DNA from: Proales similis
Lineage: Eukaryota; Rotifera; Eurotatoria; Ploima; Proalidae
NCBI GenBank assembly: GCA_019059635.1
Contig: JAGVRJ010000012.1
Span: 434,001-498,000, forward strand
Length of the DNA stretch: 64,000 nt
Direction of reading: 5' to 3'
Shown one piece after another: positions 33,321 to 41,527 of this stretch (position 1 is the first letter of the stretch; every line of letters begins with the position of its first letter). Made by a program: the position numbers and the translations under genes. The notes under the pieces were generated by a model. That model was not told where the DNA came from and made no database searches. It saw only the letters and a list, made by a program, of their open reading frames with translations.

Positions 33321-34799
33321 CTAAAAGCGGAAAATATTTGCAGACTTTCCGTCAGGAGCGATTTGATAGAACTCGTGCGGGCACAGTTCGTCTATGCCGA
33401 ACTCGCCCATGTCATCAGTTCCAGAGTCGTCCAAATCACAGTTTTTAGATTCGCCTTTTGTCTCGATCCGATGGAAAATTACACGGCACTGGGCAGAGTC
33501 AAAGCGAGCTAGAGTTCCATCCTCTAGAATAGTAAACTGGTCCCCCTTTCTCATAGTCACGTCTTTCACTGGTCCAAGTTTGATGCCGTTCGAGTCTAGT
33601 TTTTCGATAGTTGAGCTCTTATTGCTCCAAAAGTAAATATGGTTCTTGTAGGCGCAAACATTTCCAACAAAATCTATGTTGACGATGCTAAATTTTGTTG
33701 ATTTGTAATTGAATAAGTTTAGGCTCCAAATGTGTGTTTCGAATCTGTTTCGATCTGGAGCAGATATATCAAATAAAAATATTTTCTCCTTTCCCAGTTT
33801 AAATGGCTTCACAACCTCGATTTCAACGGTTTCTATGATTTCAAGATTCGAGTCAAATAAAACCATTTCACAAGCTTCATTATCTTTACTCAAAAAGACC
33901 ATGAACGACTCCTGAAGCAAAATCACTTTGGCAGTATCATGCTTGTGATTCAATTTTTCTTGAATACTTTCTTTCAACAGACGGAAATTGAAATCTAGCA
34001 AATACGCGTACATGTAATGACTAAGAACAGCCACAACCAAATAGCCCTTTTCTTTCCACAGAATGAAATCCAATGTAACTAAAATATTGAGAGAACAATT
34101 TAGAGCTGTTAGGCTTTTGAAGTCCACTTTAATCGGCTCCACAAATACGCAAGACTTGAATAAGTTGCCGACAAACACAAGAGTTTGTGGCTTCTGGTTT
34201 GAACTGAATTCAAGAACTCCTTGGCTGAAGATAAGATCCTTTACAGATTGAGCGTCTTTCGCCAGTTGCTCCTTCATTTTCTTGTCCTTTTTCTTGTCCG
34301 GATAGGAGATGCGATAGGCAAGCAGATCAGCTCTGAGTCTTTCAAGCTCACTCTCAAATGAACGCTCTTTGTTGATCCACTCCAAACTGTCCTTCTCGTA
34401 TTTGTTGACCTGGGCGAGAAGTTCGTCGCGGAACTTATTAATCTCGGCTATCTTTTGAACAATTAATTTCTCGGTTCTGAGATCAATCGCCGAGCGAAGG
34501 TTTTCACAGTGGTCTCGAATCACTTTATCGCCTTCTTTTGCCTGCTCAACTATTGAATCGAATTCCCTCTGCGCACTGAGTTTGGCCTCTGTGCAAGCGA
34601 CTCGCTCTACCAGCTTTTTTAGATAATTGTTTGTGGGCAGAGAGTCGACGATTGCCGCGCTGCAAGTCGAAGCCCCACAGACTGGACACATGGCCTTGAG
34701 GTTTGCTTTGATGCACTTGTAACAGAAACTGTCGCCGCATGAGATCATCCTCGGATCGTCAAATATCTCCTGGCAGATGCCACATACCAATTCATCCAT
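33321..34799 (-). CDS. RING-type protein C of the intronless array
   Basis: 492 residues, one exon. RING near residues 6-41 with the array's Asp in CGDSFCYKC and a final CPVC. A predicted coiled coil follows (KFRDELLAQVNKYEKDSLEW). The C-terminal domain repeats the pattern of gene A (LWKEKGYLVVAV, AKVILLQESFMVFL, KGDQFTILEDGTLARFDS) and ends with FGIDELCPHEFYQIAPDGKS then NIFRF. The protein has a short internal insertion in the coiled coil relative to A (IVQKIAE). The last 80 codons are nearly identical in DNA to those of copy B and gene D, which suggests recent duplication or gene conversion. Likely cytosolic E3 ligase, by family inference. Confidence 0.85.
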   Translation of the reverse strand: MDELVCGICQEIFDDPRMISCGDSFCYKCIKANLKAMCPVCGASTCSAAIVDSLPTNNYLKKLVERVACTEAKLSAQREFDSIVEQAKEGDKVIRDHCENLRSAIDLRTEKLIVQKIAEINKFRDELLAQVNKYEKDSLEWINKERSFESELERLRADLLAYRISYPDKKKDKKMKEQLAKDAQSVKDLIFSQGVLEFSSNQKPQTLVFVGNLFKSCVFVEPIKVDFKSLTALNCSLNILVTLDFILWKEKGYLVVAVLSHYMYAYLLDFNFRLLKESIQEKLNHKHDTAKVILLQESFMVFLSKDNEACEMVLFDSNLEIIETVEIEVVKPFKLGKEKIFLFDISAPDRNRFETHIWSLNLFNYKSTKFSIVNIDFVGNVCAYKNHIYFWSNKSSTIEKLDSNGIKLGPVKDVTMRKGDQFTILEDGTLARFDSAQCRVIFHRIETKGESKNCDLDDSGTDDMGEFGIDELCPHEFYQIAPDGKSANIFRF

Positions 34800-34863
34800 T
34801 TCTTACCCAAGACTGAATCTAACTACTTGAAAGAAGATTTTCCCCTCAAAACAACTAAAGCGA

Positions 34864-34874
34864 CTTTATATATA
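34864..34874 (-). promoter_or_regulatory. TATA-like box of RING gene C
   Basis: TATATATAAAG on the minus strand, about 65-75 bp upstream of the ATG at 34799. Confidence 0.5.
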
Positions 34875-34952
34875 CTGAATAAAATCACCCGCTTGCCTCA
34901 GCAATCTTCTTCGCCCAATTAGCTTTTAGTCGCAAAACGCTCGAGATAAAGA

Positions 34953-34978
34953 TTCGGCCCTGAATTGTCACATGAGGC
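34953..34978. repeat. 26-bp perfect repeat, copy 1
   Basis: Identical over 26 bp to 39708-39733. Both copies lie 84-116 bp past a RING stop codon (gene D and gene F) and 130-155 bp upstream of the next start (gene C and gene E). Confidence 0.85.
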
Positions 34979-35068
34979 ACAAATTTAAGCAGCTCCGATA
35001 AACTACGACTAAACTGTGACTATTTTTTAACAATGCTTCATTTCTAAGCTTCAAGAGATTGACGAAAT

Positions 35069-36760
35069 TTAAAAACGATAAATATTTGCCGATCTCCCAT
35101 CTGGAGCGATTTGATAGAACTCACGCGGGCACAGTTCGTCTATGCCAAACTCGCCCATGTCGTCTATTCCAGAGTCTTCCAAATCGGAGGCTTTTGATTG
35201 GGCTTTGGCTTCCAGTCGATGGAAAACAATCCGCTTCTTAGAATGGTCAAAGTGAGCAAGTCTTCCATCAGACATTATTTTGAACTGGTATCCCTCTTTC
35301 ATCGTCACGTCTTTCACTTCTCCCAGTTTGCTTCCGTTCGAGTCGAGTATTTCGATATTTGAGCTACTCTCGTCCCACAAGTAAATGCGGTCTTTGAAAG
35401 CGAGCATATCATTGATAAATTTTCGATTTTTTTCAAGACTGAACTTGTACTGAATCAAATCCGAATCATCCGAATCAGTCAAGTTAAAAATTACTTCAAT
35501 CTGCTCACTTTTATATATTCGAATCTCTCGTCTTCTAACAATATTATTATCGTAGCTATAGTATAAATCATCATCTGAATAAGCATCATCTGATGTTCGA
35601 ATCTCTCGTCTTCTTATATTATTATCGTATTTATAGTATAAATCATCATCTGAATAAACATCATCTGATATTCGAATCTCTCGTCTTCTAACAATATTAT
35701 TATCGTAGTTATAGTATAAATCATCATCTGATCTTACATCTTCCTTTTGAAAGAAGCCAATTTTCTTATTTCCGAGTTTAAATAGATTCAAATATTTAAT
35801 TCCACTGTTCATGTTTGTTGTATGAAGGTTTGAGTCATACATTTGTGTATGAACATTGTGATACTGATCAGTAAAATTTAAAATAAACGAGTCACAGAAT
35901 AGTAGAGTTTTGACACTTATGGGTAGGTAACTTAATTGGATAGCAGTAGTTTTTATCACTCTTTGCAAATCAAAATCCAACAAGTTGACATTCATATAAC
36001 TACGATTAATCGAAATGACCAAGTAGCCTTTACCCTTCCACCTGATCAAATAAATTACTTCTGCGAACTCTTGAAGAGATTGTATAGACTTGAAATCAAC
36101 ATCCTTAGGCTTAACTTCCAAATTAAACGTTTCCAACTCGCCTAATAGTGCAGAAGTGATTTGATTCAGGTTTGATTTAAATCCTACAACTCCTTGACTA
36201 TATATGACGCGTTTTAGAGATTCCGCCTCCGCCACCATTTGGATTCTCATCTCCTTGTCCTTTTCCTGGTCCGGATAGGAGATGCGATAGGCAAGCAGAT
36301 CACTTTTGAGTCTTTCAAGCTCACTCTGATACGAATTCTCTTTGTCAATATGTTCCAAGCTGTCCTTCTTGTATCTGTTCACCTCGGCCAGGAGTATGTC
36401 TCTGAGCTGGTGAATCTCATTGATCAATGACTCGGCTCTAAGATCGATGGCTGAGCAAACGTTTTCACAGTAATGTTCGATTTCCTTCTTGCTCTCTTCC
36501 GCCTGCTTAACTATTGACTCGAATTGCCTCTGCGCATTGAGCTTGGCTTCTGTGCAGGCGACTCGCTCTACCAGTCCTTTGAGGTGTTTGACTACTGGCA
36601 GTGAATCAACATTTGCCCCATCGGACGTTAATTCCCCACAGACTGGACACCTGGCCTTGAGCTTTGTTTTGATACACTTGTGGCAGAAACTGTCGCCGCA
36701 TGAGATCATCCTCGGATCGTCAAAAATCTCCTGGCAGATGCCACATACCAAATCGTTCAT
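35069..36760 (-). CDS. RING-type protein D with internal Asp/Tyr/Arg repeats
   Basis: 563 residues, one exon, the longest array member. RING at residues about 6-41 with Asp in CGDSFCHKC. A predicted coiled coil and a C-terminal domain as in its paralogues follow (LIRWKGKGYLVISI, MKEGYQFKIMSDGRLAHFD, FGIDELCPREFYQIAPDGRS, NIYRF). The extra length comes from three tandem copies of a 25-26-residue unit (SDDDLYYxYDNN, then RRREIR) encoded at about 35515-35742, which are absent from A, C and F. The repeat alternates acidic-Tyr and Arg-rich halves. The ATG at 36760 sits five residues before the RING. Confidence 0.85.
   Translation of the reverse strand: MNDLVCGICQEIFDDPRMISCGDSFCHKCIKTKLKARCPVCGELTSDGANVDSLPVVKHLKGLVERVACTEAKLNAQRQFESIVKQAEESKKEIEHYCENVCSAIDLRAESLINEIHQLRDILLAEVNRYKKDSLEHIDKENSYQSELERLKSDLLAYRISYPDQEKDKEMRIQMVAEAESLKRVIYSQGVVGFKSNLNQITSALLGELETFNLEVKPKDVDFKSIQSLQEFAEVIYLIRWKGKGYLVISINRSYMNVNLLDFDLQRVIKTTAIQLSYLPISVKTLLFCDSFILNFTDQYHNVHTQMYDSNLHTTNMNSGIKYLNLFKLGNKKIGFFQKEDVRSDDDLYYNYDNNIVRRREIRISDDVYSDDDLYYKYDNNIRRREIRTSDDAYSDDDLYYSYDNNIVRRREIRIYKSEQIEVIFNLTDSDDSDLIQYKFSLEKNRKFINDMLAFKDRIYLWDESSSNIEILDSNGSKLGEVKDVTMKEGYQFKIMSDGRLAHFDHSKKRIVFHRLEAKAQSKASDLEDSGIDDMGEFGIDELCPREFYQIAPDGRSANIYRF
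35515..35742 (-). repeat. Three tandem 75-78-bp coding repeats in gene D
   Basis: Units start near 35518, 35596 and 35671. They share long identical stretches such as the TTCGAATCTCTCG start and keep frame, as the unit length is a multiple of three. Confidence 0.85.
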
Positions 36761-37061
36761 GCTTTGGTCTATAGCTCAAAATGCTTAAATTAAGTTTCTG
36801 TATTTCAAGTGAAAAGCTTTTTTAGAGGTCATTCATTAATTTTGGAGACCATTCCTGCTTGAGTCAAGTTAATTTTGGAAGCCATTCCTAACAGCTGCTC
36901 GGCATTTTATTTTTGAACCTTTCTCATAAAAATCTTAACTTGCGGAGGTATCTGGCTTAATGCAGTTAGTCAACAGCTCCTGTTCCATGAGTCTCCCACA
37001 TCCCAAAACTCGCTACGTTTCAAGTCATGTGCTTTTATTTCTGGCTAAGAATAATATACGT
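36761..37061. other. Spacer between gene D and the MABP-like gene
   Basis: About 300 bp; contains the MABP gene poly(A) hexamer at 37034-37039 and otherwise nothing recognised. Confidence 0.4.
37034..37039 (-). terminator. Candidate poly(A) signal of the MABP-like gene
   Basis: Minus-strand AATAAA 23 nt after the stop at 37062. Confidence 0.55.
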
Positions 37062-37676
37062 CTATCGTTGATAGCAAATGTAAATCCAAGATCCACTAGA
37101 TCCCCTGTTTAAATCGTTTGGAACCATTTGGTAGCCAGGTATTCCGCAGCTACTTAAAAAGTGTCCAGATGCAACAATTTTGATGCTTTTAATTGGTTTG
37201 TACAGCTCATTGTTCCTCGAGAATAAGTAAATGTAGTCGCCACCAGAGCCTTTATTCAAGTCAAGGCCTGGATAGGCTAAACCGTGAGAGTTGCGGGTAA
37301 ACTTCCAGCCATTCCAGCTGATGTCGTAGTTCAGCGGGTAGCTCTCACTCCAAACTGACAACTCTCGGATCGGAACATGGCCATTCGATGGACAGCTTAC
37401 GTATCGGCCAGCAAGGTAAATATAGAGTCCGCCAGATCCGAGGTTCAAATCGACGTTTATGAACCAGTAGTTCATAGGTACTAGAAACCCAACATTGGAC
37501 GAACCGTGTCCAATTACGTACAGATCGGTTATGTAGCCATCGCAGCGAGGGTCTATGTGTTGGCCAGCTGGAAGAATCATATCATAATAGATAACATCGC
37601 TCTCATTCATCTTACTGAGAGAGCCAGCTTGGATCAATTCCCAAGCTAAGCAGCTAATTAATAGATAGGTGAACAT
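37062..37676 (-). CDS. Secreted MABP-like beta-prism protein
   Basis: 204 residues, one exon, unrelated to its RING neighbours. A signal peptide is visible (MFTYLLISCLAWELIQAG, cleavage likely near residue 18). The mature part holds three repeats ending in D-L-N-x-G-S-G/S-G-x-x-I-Y-L/I (DLNLGSGGLYIYL, DLNKGSGGDYIYL, DLNRGSSGSWIYI), the signature of the MABP (MVB12-associated beta-prism) fold, with GYxxxxxDLN spacing and six or more aromatic positions. MABP domains occur in membrane-associated and pore-forming-associated proteins; here there is no second domain, so a secreted carbohydrate- or lipid-binding role is only a guess. A TATAAAAG box lies about 30 bp upstream of the ATG. Confidence 0.75.
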   Translation of the reverse strand: MFTYLLISCLAWELIQAGSLSKMNESDVIYYDMILPAGQHIDPRCDGYITDLYVIGHGSSNVGFLVPMNYWFINVDLNLGSGGLYIYLAGRYVSCPSNGHVPIRELSVWSESYPLNYDISWNGWKFTRNSHGLAYPGLDLNKGSGGDYIYLFSRNNELYKPIKSIKIVASGHFLSSCGIPGYQMVPNDLNRGSSGSWIYICYQR

Positions 37677-37704
37677 TTTTTGTATTCATCGATCAAATTG
37701 GCCT

Positions 37705-37712
37705 CTTTTATA
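37705..37712 (-). promoter_or_regulatory. TATA box of the MABP-like gene
   Basis: TATAAAAG on the minus strand, 29-36 bp upstream of the ATG, so the transcript would have an extremely short 5' UTR. Confidence 0.6.
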
Positions 37713-38207
37713 CCCGTTTTGAGGGAACATGACAGCTGCATTTTAAAAAAGACAAAATAGAGACCTTGCTTGGAAAGTTTCTCACTCGAATTGATCTCAG
37801 ATGATCAAAGCATGATTCTCGTAATCACAACAAACAATTTCTCATGCATTTTACTGAGATTTTATTGATAAACAGTCGAAGAGAAAAATGCGTTGTTTTC
37901 ATTGCTGATAAAGGTATGCCGTCGCTCTTTAGCTCCCTAAACATATTCTGTTTTCCCATCAAGCTCTTGGCCAAGCAGACCTAGAGTTATCAAAAAATCA
38001 TTTAAAAAAGATTAAAATTAACACATCAGACACCATCAGACTGCAAACAAGCATTATTGCGAAAGGCACGCTGGATTTGATTTTTGAAGATAACTAAAAT
38101 AACTTAAACAATAAGAAGAATCTGCGCCATCAACTCGTACGAATTGTTTTAAAAGTTCTCAATAGAGCCATTAAAAGGAAGAACAAGAAAGGAGTTGAAA
38201 ACGAAGA
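37713..38207. other. Spacer between MABP-like gene and gene E
   Basis: About 500 bp, A/T-rich; no gene or repeat recognised. Confidence 0.35.
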
Positions 38208-39578
38208 TTAGCTCAAGAGAGAACTGGAAACTTGAATTAAACCAAAAGTGAACGAATCTGTGAGGAAATACTTTCCAAAGTGATTTGTGCTCAATTTCCA
38301 CTCATTCATTTCGGACGATTTGATGGCTGGCAACGAGATCGACTTGAGCGGACGGAACTGCTCGTTTAGATCATAGAAGCTGATTTTGCGCTGCTTTGGT
38401 TCGAAATGGGCCACAGTGCCTTTCTGGCTGATTACAAGCAAATCGTTGAAATCGATTTCAAATGGCTGAACGGTTCTCTCAAAATTGCCGTCCGAATCGA
38501 GAAGAGCCACAGTTTGTGGCTGACGCCAAAAGTTGAAATTTCTGGCCAAGAAGCGTCCGTTGGCAAAGGTCAGATGAGCGGGATCCAGGAGCTGGCAGTT
38601 GTCAAATATCTTGCTCATTCGCTCACTTTCTGTTTTGACGAGCAGCTCGTCGTCTATTTGATACAATTTCAACTTGTTTGTGTCCGTGTCTCTTTCGGCC
38701 AAATGCAATCTATCTTGACAGGCGAAAGCGAACAAGAAACTCACTTCCAAAGAACTGACGCTATTAAGTCTGTGATCAAATGCCAGGACGCTGTTGGTCG
38801 CGGCTGAAACCAGAAACAGACGGCGACTGGTGGACACTATTCTAAAGCTCTTCTTTAATTCCTGCTCCATTTCAATTGACATCGATCGTCTTTGCTCAAT
38901 AGTCATGTCGAGATTTAGCAGGGCCAGTTCTGGATCTGAATGGCGGTAGACGATGAATGCGGCGCTCGAGCCACGTCCCAGAGGCTCAAAGTCAATCTTA
39001 ATTATTTCTCTTTGTGTCTCAAGGTTAGCAGCAAGCAGCTCGTCGAGTCGAAACTCGCTTATTTTGACCACGGCATCGGTCCGAATCAACTTTCCAAGCG
39101 GACTGTCCTCTTGATGAAAACAGCTCGAGAACTGGAGGCGTCCTTGGTTGAAAATAGCCTCCTCTAATCGTTCCATACTCGATTCGACTGAATCAAGGAA
39201 TTGTTCATCCATCTCAGAATTGGTCGCTTCGATTTGAGCCAAAAATGCCGAGATGTGCGAGTCATCATTTGGCAATTGGTCGATGGCGCCCTCTATCCAG
39301 CTCTCCTCACGCTTCTTAAGGGTTGCTCTCTCATAGATTCGAATCTCCTCGAACAGTTCGTCTCTGGCCTGATCCAATCGAGAATGAAGCGTTTCGGTTA
39401 CCACGTCGATTCTGTTTCGTATTGATTCGGTGTGACTGTAGAAGAGTGAATCTGGTCGTTTTCTGGCTGTGAGTAAGCGCTCGATTAGAACTCGGACTTT
39501 TTGAATGTCTTCTTTTGTTCGAGTATTCATGAATTGACTTTGGGGATCAGAATTGCTTGATTCAAATGAATTATGCAT
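38208..39578 (-). CDS. RING-less, divergent array member E
   Basis: 456 residues, one exon. It has no RING cysteines; the N-terminus is Ser/Asn-rich and is followed by a predicted coiled coil (RLDQARDELFEEIRIYERATLKKREE) that aligns in place with the array's coiled coil. Array-like features continue: an FNQGRLQFSS segment matching the NQGVLEFSS of its paralogues, then a C-terminal domain with ALLDSDGN and KGTVAHFEPKQRKISFYDL. It lacks the terminal IFRF motif. The start could also be the second Met (39530). It may act as a substrate-binding or dominant partner of the RING members, which is speculation. Confidence 0.75.
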   Translation of the reverse strand: MHNSFESSNSDPQSQFMNTRTKEDIQKVRVLIERLLTARKRPDSLFYSHTESIRNRIDVVTETLHSRLDQARDELFEEIRIYERATLKKREESWIEGAIDQLPNDDSHISAFLAQIEATNSEMDEQFLDSVESSMERLEEAIFNQGRLQFSSCFHQEDSPLGKLIRTDAVVKISEFRLDELLAANLETQREIIKIDFEPLGRGSSAAFIVYRHSDPELALLNLDMTIEQRRSMSIEMEQELKKSFRIVSTSRRLFLVSAATNSVLAFDHRLNSVSSLEVSFLFAFACQDRLHLAERDTDTNKLKLYQIDDELLVKTESERMSKIFDNCQLLDPAHLTFANGRFLARNFNFWRQPQTVALLDSDGNFERTVQPFEIDFNDLLVISQKGTVAHFEPKQRKISFYDLNEQFRPLKSISLPAIKSSEMNEWKLSTNHFGKYFLTDSFTFGLIQVSSSLLS

Positions 39579-39707
39579 CTTTAGACATGATCCACTCTAG
39601 TTACTCTTTTATTGAAAAGTAAGAATGAACGTAGATTCACCCCTTGTCTAGACTGCCTTCTATCTTGGGCCTGATAAGATTTGAGTTGCACAACGCATGA
39701 GATGAGT

Positions 39708-39733
39708 TTCGGCCCTGAATTGTCACATGAGGC
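39708..39733. repeat. 26-bp perfect repeat, copy 2
   Basis: Identical to 34953-34978; located between gene E's start and gene F's stop. Confidence 0.85.
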
Positions 39734-39776
39734 CCAGGCTGAAAGATTGTCGGATGAAATGTGACACTCAACTGAT

Positions 39777-39782
39777 TTTATT
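39777..39782 (-). terminator. Candidate poly(A) signal of RING gene F
   Basis: Minus-strand AATAAA 35 nt after the stop at 39817. Confidence 0.5.
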
Positions 39783-39816
39783 CATTACCGTAAATTAACC
39801 AATCGGCTTATGGAAT

Positions 39817-41298
39817 TTAAAAACGAAAAATTTCTGCAGACTCTCCATCAAAGGCGATTTCATAAAACTCTCGTGGGCAGAGTTCGTCTATGCCAAACTC
39901 GCCCATGTCGTCCTCATCAGATTCGTTCAGATCTGAGCCTTTTGATTTGATTTTTGTTTCGATTTGATGGAAAAAGACGCGGCACTGGTCACTGTCAAAG
40001 TGAGCTAGAGTTCCATCCGGAAGTATAGTAAACTGGTCTCCACTTTTCATCATCACGTCTTTCACTGCTCCAAGTTCCTTCCCATTTGGGTCGAGTATTT
40101 CAATATGTGAGTTTTTCTTGTTCCACATGTAAACGTGGTTTTTGTAGGCGCACAAGTGTTCCAGAGAAATGAAATGCTCAAGTGAACTGATCGGAAACTG
40201 TGTTATCGAGTCTATTGATAAATCTTGGTCTATTATGAATGTTTCGAATTGATCTTCGCCACCGATCTCGGCTGTTAGTTGGAAATAAAATATTGCTTGC
40301 ATTCCCACTTTAAATGGCCTCGAAAGGCTCATGTGAGAGTATTCGAGAAATTCAAGCTTTGGACCAAATTTAATCAACTCGGGACCAGCTCTGTCCAGGC
40401 AGTTTTCGTTCAAAAATACCATGAAACACTCGTCGAACACGATTATTTTGGCTACATCATTGTCATATTCTAACTTGGTAGAGTTGCTCTCAATCAATTT
40501 TTCAAAACTCAAATCAAACAAATAGACAAACAAAGTAAAGCCTTGAACCCCTACAACCAGATAACCTTTGTCCTTCCACTTGATCAAATCTAAAACCTTC
40601 ACGCTTTGCGGAATAGCTTCTATCTGCTTGAAGTCGACTGTGATCGACTGCACATTTTTGTACGACTTGAACAAGTGGCCAATTGATTCAGAGCGGAACT
40701 GATCCGGGTTCGAGCTGAATTCGAGGACGCCTTGATTAAAGATATAAGCTGAAAGATATTGATCTTCTATCTCTATTTGGTCCTTGATCATCTTTTCCAT
40801 TTCCTCATCTGAATGCGAGGTGCGATAGGCGAGCAGTTGACTCTTTAACCATTCGAGCTTACTCTCGTATGGACCCGCTTTGTCAATATGTTCCAAACTC
40901 GCCGTCTCATATTTGCCGACCTGGGCAAACAGCTCCTCTCTGAACTTTTGTATCTCATTCAACAACGTCTCGGTTCTAACATCAATGGCCGAGCGGAGGT
41001 TGTCACAGAAATCGTGAATCACTTTCTTGCTTTCTTTTGCACGCCAGGTTAGTATATCGAATTGTCTCTGCGCGTTGAGTTTGGCCTTTGTGCAAGTAAC
41101 TCGTTCTACCAGCCTTTTGAGATGCTTTGCTGTCGGCAGTGAATCTACGTTTATCGAACTGAAAGTCGATTCGCGGCAAAGTGGACACTCGTCTTTAAGC
41201 TTCGATTTGATACATTCGTAGCAGAAGCTGTCACCGCATGAGATGGTTCTGGGCTCGTCCAGAATCTCCTGGCAAATGCCACAGATCAATTCTTCCAT
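39817..41298 (-). CDS. RING-type protein F of the intronless array
   Basis: 493 residues, one exon. RING at residues about 6-41 with Asp in CGDSFCYEC and a last pair CPLC. The coiled coil (KFREELFAQVGKYETASLEHID) and C-terminal domain follow the array pattern: DLIKWKDKGYLVVGV, ILDPNGKELGAVKDV, KSGDQFTILPDGTLAHFDS, FGIDELCPREFYEIAFDGES and EIFRF. It is more diverged from A, C and D than these are from one another. E3 ligase function is inferred from the RING only. Confidence 0.85.
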   Translation of the reverse strand: MEELICGICQEILDEPRTISCGDSFCYECIKSKLKDECPLCRESTFSSINVDSLPTAKHLKRLVERVTCTKAKLNAQRQFDILTWRAKESKKVIHDFCDNLRSAIDVRTETLLNEIQKFREELFAQVGKYETASLEHIDKAGPYESKLEWLKSQLLAYRTSHSDEEMEKMIKDQIEIEDQYLSAYIFNQGVLEFSSNPDQFRSESIGHLFKSYKNVQSITVDFKQIEAIPQSVKVLDLIKWKDKGYLVVGVQGFTLFVYLFDLSFEKLIESNSTKLEYDNDVAKIIVFDECFMVFLNENCLDRAGPELIKFGPKLEFLEYSHMSLSRPFKVGMQAIFYFQLTAEIGGEDQFETFIIDQDLSIDSITQFPISSLEHFISLEHLCAYKNHVYMWNKKNSHIEILDPNGKELGAVKDVMMKSGDQFTILPDGTLAHFDSDQCRVFFHQIETKIKSKGSDLNESDEDDMGEFGIDELCPREFYEIAFDGESAEIFRF

Positions 41299-41469
41299 CG
41301 CTTTGCTTTCAATCGACTGTTTAAGCCAAAGCGACCGATCGCTCCGTATCTTGACGAAATCGAAATGAGCAATTCATCAACTCACACTGGTTTGGTTGTC
41401 AAGTATGTTCTGAGTGCTTTTTTCTTCTATCAATTATTGCGGACCAAGTTCATTTTTCCAACTTGAATT

Positions 41470-41475
41470 TTTATT
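41470..41475 (-). terminator. Candidate poly(A) signal of RING gene G
   Basis: Minus-strand AATAAA about 53 nt after the stop at 41528. Confidence 0.5.
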
Positions 41476-41527
41476 TTAAAAACAAATATCGGCCAGGTCA
41501 CAAGTCTCCAGCTTTGATTTAAATGAA

